Assembly (NCBI GenBank): GCA_017471985.1
Contig: JAFURE010000042.1
Coordinates: 1 to 52,338 of the forward strand
Origin: Akkermansia sp.
GTDB lineage: Bacteria; Verrucomicrobiota; Verrucomicrobiia; Verrucomicrobiales; Akkermansiaceae
Length of the DNA: 52,338 nucleotides
Direction of reading: 5' to 3'
Positions 44,701 to 52,338 of the stretch are shown in pieces. The first letter of the stretch is position 1; every line of letters starts with the position of its first letter. Below the pieces are notes generated by a model. The model was given only the letters and a program-made list of their open reading frames with translations. It did not search any database and had not been told where the DNA came from. A program made the position numbers and the translations under genes.

Positions 44701-44745
44701 GGTTTATATTTGATACTTTTTTGGTGGGATTTGTTCAAATAAATA

Positions 44746-45528
44746 TCAGTTTGCTGTTATTTCTATCCAGGGAAGCCGGTAAGCTGCAGGTGCGCATACC
44801 AGCTGAGTGGGGAGTTGAAGTTCGTTGAGGGTCTGCTGCATGGCCTTGTGGGCTTTTTCCGGGGTATTGCAGTCCTGACTGATGTGAGCCAGCACGATAT
44901 GCTGCAGGCCGGGGTGGGCTATCTGTCGCACGAACTCACCGGCCTGTTCATTGGACAGGTGCCCCCAGTTGCTCTCGATTCGTTCAATGAGAGCCATGGG
45001 ACGCCCTGAGTTGTATAGCATCTCGTTGTCGTAGTTAGATTCGAGGTAGAGCCCATGAACACCGGAGAGCAGGGTGTCCATGCCACGCATAATGCGGCCG
45101 GTGTCGGTTATATAACCGAGCTTTGCCCCATTGCATTCAAAGAGGTACCCCACGGGGTCAGTCGCATCGTGGCTCACGGCAAAGGCCGTTACGGTAAAGG
45201 CGCCTATCTTCACCGGACTACCGGGCTCCAGATAGGTGAAACAGGTTGAGGGCGCAGTCATACCGCGTAAATCCTGCCCGAGATAGCGCGTACAGTATAT
45301 ACGCAGGCTGTCTTTTTTGGAAAGGATGCCCAGCCCGCAGGTGTGGTCGGTATGCTCATGAGTAAAAAGCACCCCGCTAAGCTCACTCACACTCAGTCCA
45401 CACTCGGCCAGGCCCTTGCGTATGCGTGTGGCGCTTATGCCGGTATCGACCAGCAGGTGGGTGCCACCGCCGGAAATAACGGTGGCATTGCCCTTGCTGC
45501 TGCTGGCCAGTGGTGAAATCCGTATCAT
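44746..45528 (-). CDS. Metallo-beta-lactamase-fold hydrolase (YycJ/WalJ-like)
   Basis: Hydrolase of 260 residues. The fold is identified by LLVDTGIS (Asp28), the metal motif HEHTDH (57-62), AFAVSHDATDPVGYLF and YITDTG. No signal peptide is seen, so it is probably cytoplasmic. The start MIRISPLASSSKGNATVI matches YycJ/WalJ-type proteins, some of which are 5'-3' exonucleases that help control cell-wall or mismatch functions. It overlaps the stop codon of the peroxidase gene by one base (TAATG), so the two are coupled. The physiological role here is unproven. Confidence 0.82.
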   Translation of the reverse strand: MIRISPLASSSKGNATVISGGGTHLLVDTGISATRIRKGLAECGLSVSELSGVLFTHEHTDHTCGLGILSKKDSLRIYCTRYLGQDLRGMTAPSTCFTYLEPGSPVKIGAFTVTAFAVSHDATDPVGYLFECNGAKLGYITDTGRIMRGMDTLLSGVHGLYLESNYDNEMLYNSGRPMALIERIESNWGHLSNEQAGEFVRQIAHPGLQHIVLAHISQDCNTPEKAHKAMQQTLNELQLPTQLVCAPAAYRLPWIEITAN

Positions 45529-47027
45529 TATTCCGCTGTGGCAGGTGCTTGCGGCTCGCTGATAAACCTGGGCTCTACATCTGCCGGGGTCAGTTGATCC
45601 AGCGGTTTACCGTTGTAGCAACCGGTCTGAGCCTGCAGGAAGGCTGTCACATCTGCCACCAGAGCCTCTGTCGGCGTTTTTCTGGTTTGTGTCTGGAACA
45701 TGATGCGCACTGCGTCCTCGAGCTTGTCGACCGTTCCGGTGTGGAAGTAGGGGGCGGTAAGGGCGATGTTGCGCAGGTTAGGTACGCGGAACATGTCCTT
45801 GTGCTGCTCCTTTTTTGTAAAGTCCCTCAGGCCGAACGCTCCCTCTGTGTAATTGCTTGTTGCACGAGAGCGGAAATCCGCGTGAGTATTGATGTACTCA
45901 AAGCTCTGACCACCGAGGGTGGGGCCGGCATGGCAGGTGGCACAACCATAGTTCAGGAAGGCGTACATGCCGTTTACCTGCTGTTCGGTCATGGCCTTGG
46001 CGTCACCGGTCAGGTAGCGGTCGAAAGCGCTGTCCGGCGTGGCCAGAGTACGCTCGAAGGCGGCGATAGCATCGGTAATGGTATCTGCCGTAATCCCTTT
46101 ACTGCCGTAGATGAGCGGGAAGAGAATGCGGTACTCCTTGTCTCCGGAGAGTTTCTTTGCGATATCTTTCCAGTCATCGGGGTGGCTGTACCCCATTTCC
46201 ACGGGGTTGAGGGGCGGCCCCCCGGCCTGTTCCTGCAGGTCGGCAGCACGGCCATCCCAGAACTGGCGAATGTTACCCTCTGCATTGTACACGGTGGGGG
46301 CGTTTACACCGCCGAGTTGAGGTTTGCCGTCCGGGCCGGGTACGCCCTCAGACTTGGGCAGATTGTCAGTACCACCCTTGGTGAGGTCATGACAGCTGGC
46401 GCAGGATACCTCGTTGGTGGTCGAAAGTCGCGTATCGAAGTACAGGCGGTGGCCAAGATAAACTTTGGCTTTGGCTAAATCCGGTGTGGCTCCGTCAGCC
46501 TGGCCGCTCAGATAGGCAGCGAAGTCCTCAGGGCTCATGTCAGCCGGGCGAATCGGGGCGAACGCGCGCTTAACAGCCTCCTCTGCATCAAAGTGGTAGC
46601 GCATGATGGTCACGTCATCAGCCGTAAGGCCGGTGCCGAGGTGAACCATGGTGTAGAGTGCAGGGGGCATGCTGCGAGTTTTCAGCACATGATCCATTTT
46701 CAGAAAATCAATGTTCGAGGAGCGTACGGAACCGTCGGGTTCCATGCAGAAAGCGCGCTGAGCAGCAATGATGTCGCGTTTAACCTGACCAAGTGAGAGC
46801 ATGTTGGAAAGCCCGTTGAAAGCAGGAACGGCGCCGTGGCAGTCTGCGCACTTGCTCTGCATGATGATGGCTGCCATGTTTTTAGCCTGCTGGGGATTAG
46901 CGGGCACGGGAAGAGTGCTCTCGTGACCGCCGCCGGGCAGCAGGATGGCTGAGAATACACCGGCTACACCAATGGTGACGGCCGCGGCAGATATGCCGAA
47001 AAGGTAAGGAGTGAGCTTCTTGTTCAT
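45528..47027 (-). CDS. Three-heme cytochrome c peroxidase (MauG/CcpA-type) with N-terminal heme domain
   Basis: Membrane-anchored periplasmic peroxidase of 499 residues. The start is placed at ATG 47027, where a basic N-terminus and membrane segment (8-32) begin. Heme-binding motifs are CADCH (60-64), CASCH (209-213) and CATCH (362-366). The N-terminal part (about 45-150) resembles the Haem_bd family (SMPPALY at 119-125 includes a possible axial Met), and the rest is the diheme cytochrome c peroxidase/MauG pair of domains. Known three-heme relatives such as E. coli YhjA reduce hydrogen peroxide with quinol electrons. It may help this anaerobe tolerate peroxide or use it as electron acceptor. 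Confidence 0.9.
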   Translation of the reverse strand: MNKKLTPYLFGISAAAVTIGVAGVFSAILLPGGGHESTLPVPANPQQAKNMAAIIMQSKCADCHGAVPAFNGLSNMLSLGQVKRDIIAAQRAFCMEPDGSVRSSNIDFLKMDHVLKTRSMPPALYTMVHLGTGLTADDVTIMRYHFDAEEAVKRAFAPIRPADMSPEDFAAYLSGQADGATPDLAKAKVYLGHRLYFDTRLSTTNEVSCASCHDLTKGGTDNLPKSEGVPGPDGKPQLGGVNAPTVYNAEGNIRQFWDGRAADLQEQAGGPPLNPVEMGYSHPDDWKDIAKKLSGDKEYRILFPLIYGSKGITADTITDAIAAFERTLATPDSAFDRYLTGDAKAMTEQQVNGMYAFLNYGCATCHAGPTLGGQSFEYINTHADFRSRATSNYTEGAFGLRDFTKKEQHKDMFRVPNLRNIALTAPYFHTGTVDKLEDAVRIMFQTQTRKTPTEALVADVTAFLQAQTGCYNGKPLDQLTPADVEPRFISEPQAPATAE

Positions 47028-47055
47028 GACAATGGGGAGACTTTCTATGTTTGAT

Positions 47056-47083
47056 ATTCTACCATTTTTTTGCAGGATGACAA
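47056..47083 (-). promoter_or_regulatory. Promoter of the peroxidase gene
   Basis: On the minus strand TTGTCA (47083-47078) and TAGAAT (47061-47056) are spaced by 16 bp. The start codon is at 47027. The -35 hexamer lies within one arm of the dyad at 47079-47103. Confidence 0.5.
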
Positions 47084-47103
47084 GCAGGAAGTGTCTGCTT
47101 GTC
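47079..47103. promoter_or_regulatory. 25-bp dyad (9-7-9) at the peroxidase promoter
   Basis: GACAAGCAG (47079-47087) and CTGCTTGTC (47095-47103) are perfect inverted repeats around a 7-bp centre. On the minus strand the dyad is followed by A-rich, not T-rich, sequence, so it is a poor terminator for the upstream thioredoxin-like gene. Its overlap with the -35 suggests an operator for a dimeric regulator. Confidence 0.4.
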
Positions 47104-47137
47104 TGTATTCCGTTCATCCTGAGTGGGGTGCGCGAAA

Positions 47138-48100
47138 TTATTTTTTGTATTTGTTTCGATATTCTCGCTCTTTACGCAGTTCCGTAAGCATGGCCTGCGG
47201 GTCTGCGAATTCGGCATTGAGACGATCTGTGGCTGTTTCACGGCTTTCCGGTGGTAAACAGTACTTGATAAGCATGAGATTGTCGCGTCGCATGCTCTCG
47301 ATATCCGACAGACTATCGGCATTTTCGCGTGTGCGCTGGATACGGTTATTGAGTCGGTCAGCCAGTAATTGTAGTAAATCGCCCCTGTGTGAGTCCGAAA
47401 CTTTCGGCAGGGATTCAATGATGAGTTCAACTGCTTCATCGTCTTTCATTTGACGCGTGGCGTCACTTATGCTCTCAATGATGCTTAAATCCTGCAGCTC
47501 GGTGAACATGCCGGTTTCGTTCATCGGGTCCAGCTCAGCGATTTCCTTGCGCAGGTCATGCATGTCGCGGCGGAAAACACCGGGCATGTTCCAATAGAAA
47601 GCCTTGAGAGAATGTGCTTTTGCCACGCCTGTCTGAGTTTCGGCCTGCTGAAGAAGCTTGGCGTTAGTGAAAGCCAGGTCAAGAGATTGTGCAACCGAGG
47701 GCAAATCTGTGCGGCCACCGGTGAAGCCGCCGATAAGTTGGCCGTCAGCCGTGATGACGAGCACTGTCGGGAAAGTATTGACTTTGTACTGCTGCGTCAG
47801 GGAGTTGTTCTGATGAATTTGTTCCTTGGTCATTTTTGAGGTGTTGCGGGGCAAATCCACTTCCATCAGAACAAACTTGTCGCGGGCGTAGTCATAGAAC
47901 TCGGGGGTGTCGAGCACCATGCGTCTCATGGTCATGCACCATCCACACCAGTCAGAACCGGTGAAGTCCAGAATAATGGGTTTCTGTTCTGCCCGAGCCT
48001 GAGCCCGAGCTGTTTCGAAGTCGGATAACCATGCATTTACTGCTTGAGCAGCCGGTAGAATAATGGCAGCACTTGCGGCAAAGAGTGAGAGAGCTTTCAT
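47138..48100 (-). CDS. Exported thioredoxin-fold protein
   Basis: Protein of 320 residues from the ATG at 48100, where a clear signal peptide begins (MKALSLFAASAAIILPAAQA). The thioredoxin-like domain follows, with the redox motif SDWCGWC (CGWC at 52-55) and the cis-Pro segment NTFPTVLV. This type (Thioredoxin_7/DUF255-like) occurs in periplasmic proteins that handle disulfides or feed reductant to heme and peroxide enzymes. The C-terminal 150 residues are helical and unassigned. It lies directly upstream of the three-heme peroxidase gene, so support of cytochrome c assembly or oxidative stress is plausible. Confidence 0.82.
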   Translation of the reverse strand: MKALSLFAASAAIILPAAQAVNAWLSDFETARAQARAEQKPIILDFTGSDWCGWCMTMRRMVLDTPEFYDYARDKFVLMEVDLPRNTSKMTKEQIHQNNSLTQQYKVNTFPTVLVITADGQLIGGFTGGRTDLPSVAQSLDLAFTNAKLLQQAETQTGVAKAHSLKAFYWNMPGVFRRDMHDLRKEIAELDPMNETGMFTELQDLSIIESISDATRQMKDDEAVELIIESLPKVSDSHRGDLLQLLADRLNNRIQRTRENADSLSDIESMRRDNLMLIKYCLPPESRETATDRLNAEFADPQAMLTELRKEREYRNKYKK

Positions 48101-48147
48101 AACTTCACCTATTCTGTTCCATCTGCAGCGCCATTGCAAGCAAAAAA

Positions 48148-48181
48148 ACAAGCCGCTTCGTATATTCACGAAACGGCTTGT
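48148..48181 (-). terminator. Terminator after fucO
   Basis: A 14-bp stem with one mismatch (ACAAGCCG...TTCGT / ACGAA...CGGCTTGT) closes a 6-nt loop. On the minus strand it is followed by seven T, a textbook intrinsic terminator for fucO. Confidence 0.9.
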
Positions 48182-48207
48182 CTGAAATGGTATTAAGCTC
48201 GGTGAAA

Positions 48208-49368
48208 TCAGCCGTTGAAGGCGGTCTTGTATACCTCCAGAACTTCTTCGCGAGTGCAGGGGCGGGGGTTACCGCCGGTGCAGACATCGGCCATGGCTGC
48301 ATCGGTCAGGGCCTCCAGGTCTTCCTCCTTCACGCCGATTTCGGCCAGAGTCTGGGGAATCTTAACATCGAGGGAGAGCTGCTTCACGGCATCGATAGCG
48401 GCCTTGCGGTACTCCTCCTGACTCATGGCATCAACGCCCTGCACGCCCATTGCGCGGGCAATCTCGCGGAACTTCTCGCCGGTGTAGGGGGCGTTGTACT
48501 CCATGACGTAGGGGAGCAGCACGGCGTTGGCCACACCATGGGGGGTGTTGTAGAAGGCGCTCAGGGGGTGAGCCATGCCGTGTACAACGCCGAGGCCTAC
48601 GTTCGAGAAGGCCATGCCGGTCATGTACTGGCCCAGAGCCATACCCTCGCGACCATCGGGGTCGTTCACCACGGCCTTGCGCAGGTTCTTGGCGATGAGC
48701 TCAACGGCTTTGATGTTGAGGGTATCGGCCAGTTCCCAGGCGGCCAGAGTGGTGTAGCCTTCGATGGCGTGGGTCAGGGCATCCATACCGGTGGCAGCGG
48801 TCAGGCCGGCAGGCATGGAGGACATCATATCGGGGTCAACCACAGCAACAACGGGGATATCGTGGGGGTCAACGCACACAAACTTGCGGCGCTTGGCCTC
48901 GTCGGTAATCACGTAGTTGATGGTGGTCTCGGCAGCGGTGCCGGCAGTGGTAGCCACGGCGATAACGGGCACGCACTTGTTCTTGGTGGGAGCCAGCCCC
49001 TCGAGAGATACAACATCTGCGAATTCGGGGTTATTGATGATGATACCGATGGCCTTTGCGGTATCCTGAGGGGAACCGCCACCAATGGCAATCATGTAAT
49101 CGGCACCGGCAGCCTTGAAAGCCTCCACGCCGCCCTCTACAACAGCTACGCTGGGGTTGGCTTTCACCTTGTCGTAAATCTCGTATGCACAGCCGGCAGC
49201 CTCAAGAAGGTCAGTGACTTTGGCTACCACGCCGAAGCGTACCAAATCGGCATCTGTTACCACAAGAGCCTTGGCAAAACCGCGGTTTTTCACCTCGGTA
49301 ACAATCTCTTTGATGGCACCATGACCATGGTAACTCGTCTCGTTCAGAATAAAGCGTTTTGCGGACAT
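48208..49368 (-). CDS. fucO: Lactaldehyde reductase / 1,2-propanediol oxidoreductase
   Basis: Iron-dependent group III alcohol dehydrogenase of 386 residues that reduces L-lactaldehyde to 1,2-propanediol during anaerobic fucose or rhamnose breakdown. It aligns with E. coli FucO over the full length (from memory), with the iron ligands at Asp196, His200, His263 and His277 in identical positions. Other matches are the nucleotide-binding GGGSPQDTAKAIGII, TTAGTAAETTINYVITDEAKRRKFVCVDPHDIP and the C-terminal DVCTGGNPR. A TTGCCA-N17-TAGATT promoter (49403-49375) would give a nearly leaderless transcript. Fucose use fits a mucin-degrading lifestyle. The rest of the fucose pathway is not in the window. 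Confidence 0.93.
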   Translation of the reverse strand: MSAKRFILNETSYHGHGAIKEIVTEVKNRGFAKALVVTDADLVRFGVVAKVTDLLEAAGCAYEIYDKVKANPSVAVVEGGVEAFKAAGADYMIAIGGGSPQDTAKAIGIIINNPEFADVVSLEGLAPTKNKCVPVIAVATTAGTAAETTINYVITDEAKRRKFVCVDPHDIPVVAVVDPDMMSSMPAGLTAATGMDALTHAIEGYTTLAAWELADTLNIKAVELIAKNLRKAVVNDPDGREGMALGQYMTGMAFSNVGLGVVHGMAHPLSAFYNTPHGVANAVLLPYVMEYNAPYTGEKFREIARAMGVQGVDAMSQEEYRKAAIDAVKQLSLDVKIPQTLAEIGVKEEDLEALTDAAMADVCTGGNPRPCTREEVLEVYKTAFNG

Positions 49369-49374
49369 GTCATC

Positions 49375-49403
49375 AATCTACCTTAAAATCAGGCAGATGG
49401 CAA
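49375..49403 (-). promoter_or_regulatory. Candidate promoter of fucO
   Basis: On the minus strand TTGCCA (49403-49398) and TAGATT (49380-49375) are spaced by 17 bp. The start codon is at 49368, so the transcript would have almost no leader. Confidence 0.45.
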
Positions 49404-49551
49404 GTATCTTTCTTGCATGCACGAAAAAAATGTTGCCGTGACGTAAATTCAGGTGGACAAAATGCCGGTCTCGGGGTAACATAGCTGCACGTTCCGCTTC
49501 TTAAAATACTGATTTTTCGTAAAATCTTCACTTCTAAAGAATTAAATCATT

Positions 49552-50169
49552 ATGGCATTTAAAAATTTCCGCAAGCCGACTGACACCGTGTCCAAGCCGA
49601 CTCCGAGCTACAGCGATGCTCCGGTTCCTTCCGAGTGGCAGGCTCCTGTTGCACCCGTAGCCGATGTTCCCGCTCAGAACTCATTCTTTGACCCGACTCC
49701 TGCTGAGCCGTCTCCCTTTGAGCCGACTCCCTCTACCGCCGGTATGGGTGTTGCTACACGTAACGTGCTGAATTCCGACGTGGCTGTGGTTGGTATTCTG
49801 CGCTTTACCGATGACCTGCTCGTCGACGGTACCGTTGAGGGTGAGATTACCTCTGATGGCGAGCTTACCGTTGGTGCCAATGCCGTTATTCAGGCCGGTC
49901 CTCAGACCAAGGTTGCCGTGCGTACTCGCAGCGCCATCATTCAGGGCCGTGTGACCGGTGATATCGTTGTAACTGATCGTGTGGAGCTGACCTCCACTGC
50001 TGAGCTTGTTGGCGATGTGACCGCTTCCAAGATTTCCATTCAGGAGGGTGCTGTATTCATCGGCCACTGCATGGTTGGTGTTGCTTCTGCATCCGCCGTT
50101 CAGGCACCGGCTCCGGCCAAGAAGGTAAAGGCTACCAAGACTCCCACTAACAACAACCTGCTCAGCTGA
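49552..50169 (+). CDS. Bactofilin
   Basis: Polymer-forming cytoskeletal protein of 205 residues. A Pro-rich, disordered N-terminal region (1-70) precedes the beta-helical bactofilin domain (about 80-175) with the repeat-like VGILRFTDDLLVDGTVEGEITSDGELTVGANAVIQ and GRVTGDIVVTDRVELTSTAELVGDVTASKISIQEGAVFIGH. A Lys-rich tail follows. Bactofilins build filaments that organise cell-wall enzymes, stalks or shape. No membrane anchor is seen. The gene is followed 17 bp later by a second bactofilin-like gene, so they may co-polymerise. Confidence 0.92.
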   Translation: MAFKNFRKPTDTVSKPTPSYSDAPVPSEWQAPVAPVADVPAQNSFFDPTPAEPSPFEPTPSTAGMGVATRNVLNSDVAVVGILRFTDDLLVDGTVEGEITSDGELTVGANAVIQAGPQTKVAVRTRSAIIQGRVTGDIVVTDRVELTSTAELVGDVTASKISIQEGAVFIGHCMVGVASASAVQAPAPAKKVKATKTPTNNNLLS

Positions 50170-50186
50170 GCTGAACGGTTTGATAT

Positions 50187-50837
50187 ATGGCCCGGTATAG
50201 AACAGAGCCGCTAGTTGTTTCGGTTCCTTCCGGGTTATTACCTGAGAGTGAGCGCGATCGCAGAATCGCGCTCACCTCGTTTTCTGCCCGGAGCGAGCGT
50301 GTTGCCGTGCCGCAACGCGAAGTAGTGTGTTATGAATGCGGAAAGAGTTCCATGGTGCCGACTGCGGCTCTGTCTGCCAATTGTTCTCATTGTCACGCTC
50401 ACCTGAAGATGACGGATATAGAGCTCAAGCCGGGTGCCCGCCGATTGACTGTACGGACTCTGGGCAATGTAACCGTACTGGCCGATGCTGTGCTGTCCCA
50501 GCTTTCGGTGACATGCAATAATTGCTATCTAAATGGGCGGGGCTCCGGTTTTTTTCGTTGTGCCGGATTGCTCAAAGTGAGCTCCAATAATCGAATAGAA
50601 GGCTCTGTGCAAGCCGGCTGTATGGAGGTGGAGCGCGGAGTTGATTTGATTCTGACGCAGGGAGCGACAGTGGGTGAACTTGTGGTGAGCGGGCGTCTGA
50701 CCGGACGTATTGTAGCCCGCAAGTCTGTGGTTGTCCGTCGCGGCGGCGAGTTGTATGGAAATTGTTTTTCTCCCTCACTTGTGGTGGAACAGGGCGGAAC
50801 TCACCGTGGGGAGTGGCATGAAGTTCAGCCGGATTAA
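50187..50837 (+). CDS. Zinc-ribbon bactofilin-like protein
   Basis: Protein of 216 residues. A predicted zinc ribbon lies at about 47-70 (CYECGK and CSHCHAHL, CxxC pairs). The rest (about 85-205) has the turns and spacing of a bactofilin beta-helix: LTVRTLGNVTVLADAVLSQLSVTCNN, GSVQAGCMEVERGVDLILTQGATVGELVVSGRLTGRIVARKSVVV. It is 17 bp from the bactofilin gene and probably co-transcribed. The ribbon could bind nucleic acid or a partner and would give a polymer with a built-in docking site. This combination is unusual to me. Confidence 0.8.
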   Translation: MARYRTEPLVVSVPSGLLPESERDRRIALTSFSARSERVAVPQREVVCYECGKSSMVPTAALSANCSHCHAHLKMTDIELKPGARRLTVRTLGNVTVLADAVLSQLSVTCNNCYLNGRGSGFFRCAGLLKVSSNNRIEGSVQAGCMEVERGVDLILTQGATVGELVVSGRLTGRIVARKSVVVRRGGELYGNCFSPSLVVEQGGTHRGEWHEVQPD

Positions 50838-50849
50838 AGTTCGGTCATC

Positions 50850-52338
50850 ATGGACATACAAATCACAGGAGCAACCCAGAACACGCTGCGTAACATCAAT
50901 CTGACGTTGCCTGCGGGTAAAATCATTGCTCTGATGGGCCCCAGCGGTTCGGGTAAGAGCACACTGGCGCACGATACCTTGTTTGCGGAATCTCGCCGTC
51001 GTTTTCTTGATTGCCTGTCTGCCGGTGCCCGGCGTTTGCTGGCTCGCCCCGAAAAACCGCGCGTTGCTGCCATTGACGGCTTGCCGCCTGCGCTTTGTCT
51101 GGAGCAGCATATTCCGCAGGGGCATAGCCGTGCTGTACTCGGCTCTATTACCGAAGTGCTGGATTATCTGCGAATTGTTTATGCCGCTATCGGTGTGCCC
51201 CATGACCCGGCTACAGGTGAGCGGCTGACCCGCCTGAGCCCGGACGAAATATCTCTTTCACTCAGTAATCTGCCGGAGGGAACACGTCTGACATTACTGG
51301 CTCCGCTGCCCTCGAGTTTCGGGCGTGAGCCAGAGAGTGATATCCTGCAACTGCGCAAGCTCGGTTATCTTCGTGTGCGTGTTGCGGGCGAAATCAGAGA
51401 GCTCGAGGAACTGGAATCAGCTCCTCCAGCTGAAAGTGATATCTGTGAGCTGGTGGTTGACCGCATTGTGGTGCGTGCAGGTAGTGAGTCCCGTGTTGCT
51501 GACTCGGTTCAGGCGGCGCTTCGTTTGTGGCCGGATGAACTGCGTGCTCTTGTACAGCAGAAAGGAGGTGAGCCACAATTGCAGTGTTTCCATACACGCT
51601 ATCGCAATGCTGACACCGGTTTCACCCTGCCTGACTTGACGCCTCGACTGTTTTCGCACTATTCACCGCAAGGCGCCTGTGCGGAGTGCGAGGGAACGGG
51701 GGTGAAGGAAACGAGCAAGGGCGAGCCTGTGATTTGCCCGGCCTGCCGCGGAATGCGACTCAACCCCGTGGCTTTGGCTGTTACGCTCCCCTTCGGTACC
51801 CGCGAAATCAATCTCGGGGAGTTCTGTAATCTATCTGTTCAGCAGAACCGTGATTTATTGCAGCAGCTCATCATACCGCCGGTGTTTGAACAAGCTTTGC
51901 AGACAGCTGTGCAGGAGCTGACCCGCCGACTGGATTGTCTGATTGAATTAGGGCTGGGCTATTTGTCGCTTTCCCGTGCGGCTAATACTCTGTCCGGTGG
52001 CGAGTTGCAGCGAGCCCGACTGGCCGGGCAGATTGGAGGGGGGCTTTCCGGTGTGCTCTATATTCTCGATGAACCCACCATCGGTTTGCACCCGAGTGAG
52101 ACGGAACGCCTGATTGTCGCGCTGAAACGTCTGCGTGATAAGGGCAATACGATTCTTGTGGTGGAGCATGACCCTCAGTTGCTCGCGGCTGCTGACTGGC
52201 TTGTGGAAATGGGCCCCGGCAGTGGTCCCGACGGCGGGTCTGTGCTGGCTGAGGGAACTTACGAGGATTTCCTGCAGAACGAGCAATCTCCTACAGCTGC
52301 CTGGCTGACCGGCCGCCAACAGTTTGCCGAGACGGAAA
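50850..52338 (+). CDS. UvrA-like ABC ATPase, partial (runs off window)
   Basis: Partial gene from the ATG at 50850 to the window edge, 496 codons without a stop. The first ABC half is visible: Walker A GPSGSGKST (residues about 31-39), zinc-site segments CAECEGTGV and CPACRGMRLN, the ABC signature LSGGELQRARLAGQ and Walker B LYILDEPTIGLHP, then VVEHDPQLLAAADWLVEMGPG. Compared from memory with UvrA, about 100 residues between the two zinc segments are missing, and the first CxxC of the usual zinc finger reads CFHT. It may be a compact UvrA paralogue, as in drug-resistance or specialised repair proteins, rather than the housekeeping UvrA. The second ABC half lies outside the window. Confidence 0.8.
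   Translation, partial: MDIQITGATQNTLRNINLTLPAGKIIALMGPSGSGKSTLAHDTLFAESRRRFLDCLSAGARRLLARPEKPRVAAIDGLPPALCLEQHIPQGHSRAVLGSITEVLDYLRIVYAAIGVPHDPATGERLTRLSPDEISLSLSNLPEGTRLTLLAPLPSSFGREPESDILQLRKLGYLRVRVAGEIRELEELESAPPAESDICELVVDRIVVRAGSESRVADSVQAALRLWPDELRALVQQKGGEPQLQCFHTRYRNADTGFTLPDLTPRLFSHYSPQGACAECEGTGVKETSKGEPVICPACRGMRLNPVALAVTLPFGTREINLGEFCNLSVQQNRDLLQQLIIPPVFEQALQTAVQELTRRLDCLIELGLGYLSLSRAANTLSGGELQRARLAGQIGGGLSGVLYILDEPTIGLHPSETERLIVALKRLRDKGNTILVVEHDPQLLAAADWLVEMGPGSGPDGGSVLAEGTYEDFLQNEQSPTAAWLTGRQQFAETE

Noticed and set aside
47079..47103. Dyad as terminator of the thioredoxin-like gene
   Set aside because: On the minus strand the hairpin is followed by A-rich rather than T-rich sequence, so it fits poorly as an intrinsic terminator.

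Overview
The window looks like chromosomal DNA of a gut Verrucomicrobiota bacterium, most likely related to Akkermansia. This is inferred from gene content: exported GH35, GH20 and GH75-like proteins, FucO, a three-heme cytochrome c peroxidase, an mcsA-mcsB-clpC operon and a nuo operon whose subunits carry unusual insertions. I have no database match to prove the taxon. No rRNA, tRNA, CRISPR array or insertion sequence was recognised. Most starts lack a Shine-Dalgarno sequence, and many operons end in perfect hairpins.

Left end (1-6300). A minus-strand operon encodes two nearly duplicated glycine-rich lipoproteins, a HlyD-type adaptor, a single FtsX-type permease, a TolC-like lipoprotein and a third glycine-rich lipoprotein. 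It resembles a tripartite exporter, but no ABC ATPase is visible. Next to it lies a plus-strand tyrosine recombinase gene. The AT-rich gap between them is bounded by 20-bp inverted repeats (19/20 identical, 5144-5163 and 5300-5319). This layout resembles an invertible promoter and is the best candidate here for an undescribed system.

Core block (6300-21000). hisS has a consensus promoter and faces the mcsA-mcsB-clpC operon, whose McsB homologue has lost most of the residues needed for arginine kinase activity. Then come a small exported protein with a caspase-like His/Cys pair, a phospholipid operon (membrane protein, cdsA, diacylglycerol-kinase-like), a class I fumarase, an SDR enzyme followed by a GH75-like protein, ruvA, and an anchored hypothetical protein.

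Respiratory block (20987-34160). nuoN to nuoD form one minus-strand operon with its own promoter directly before nuoD. nuoA, nuoB and nuoC are not present.

Right part (34259-52338). Two small exported proteins follow ftsK in one operon. A DUF4236-like protein and a membrane protein with a helical C-terminus sit behind a consensus promoter. Next are a GH35 beta-galactosidase; a minus-strand run of thioredoxin-like protein, three-heme peroxidase, metallo-beta-lactamase-fold protein, GH20 hexosaminidase and Sel1-repeat protein; fucO; a bactofilin and a zinc-ribbon bactofilin-like protein; and a UvrA-like ABC ATPase cut by the window end. GH35, GH20 and FucO together fit breakdown of mucin glycans and fucose.
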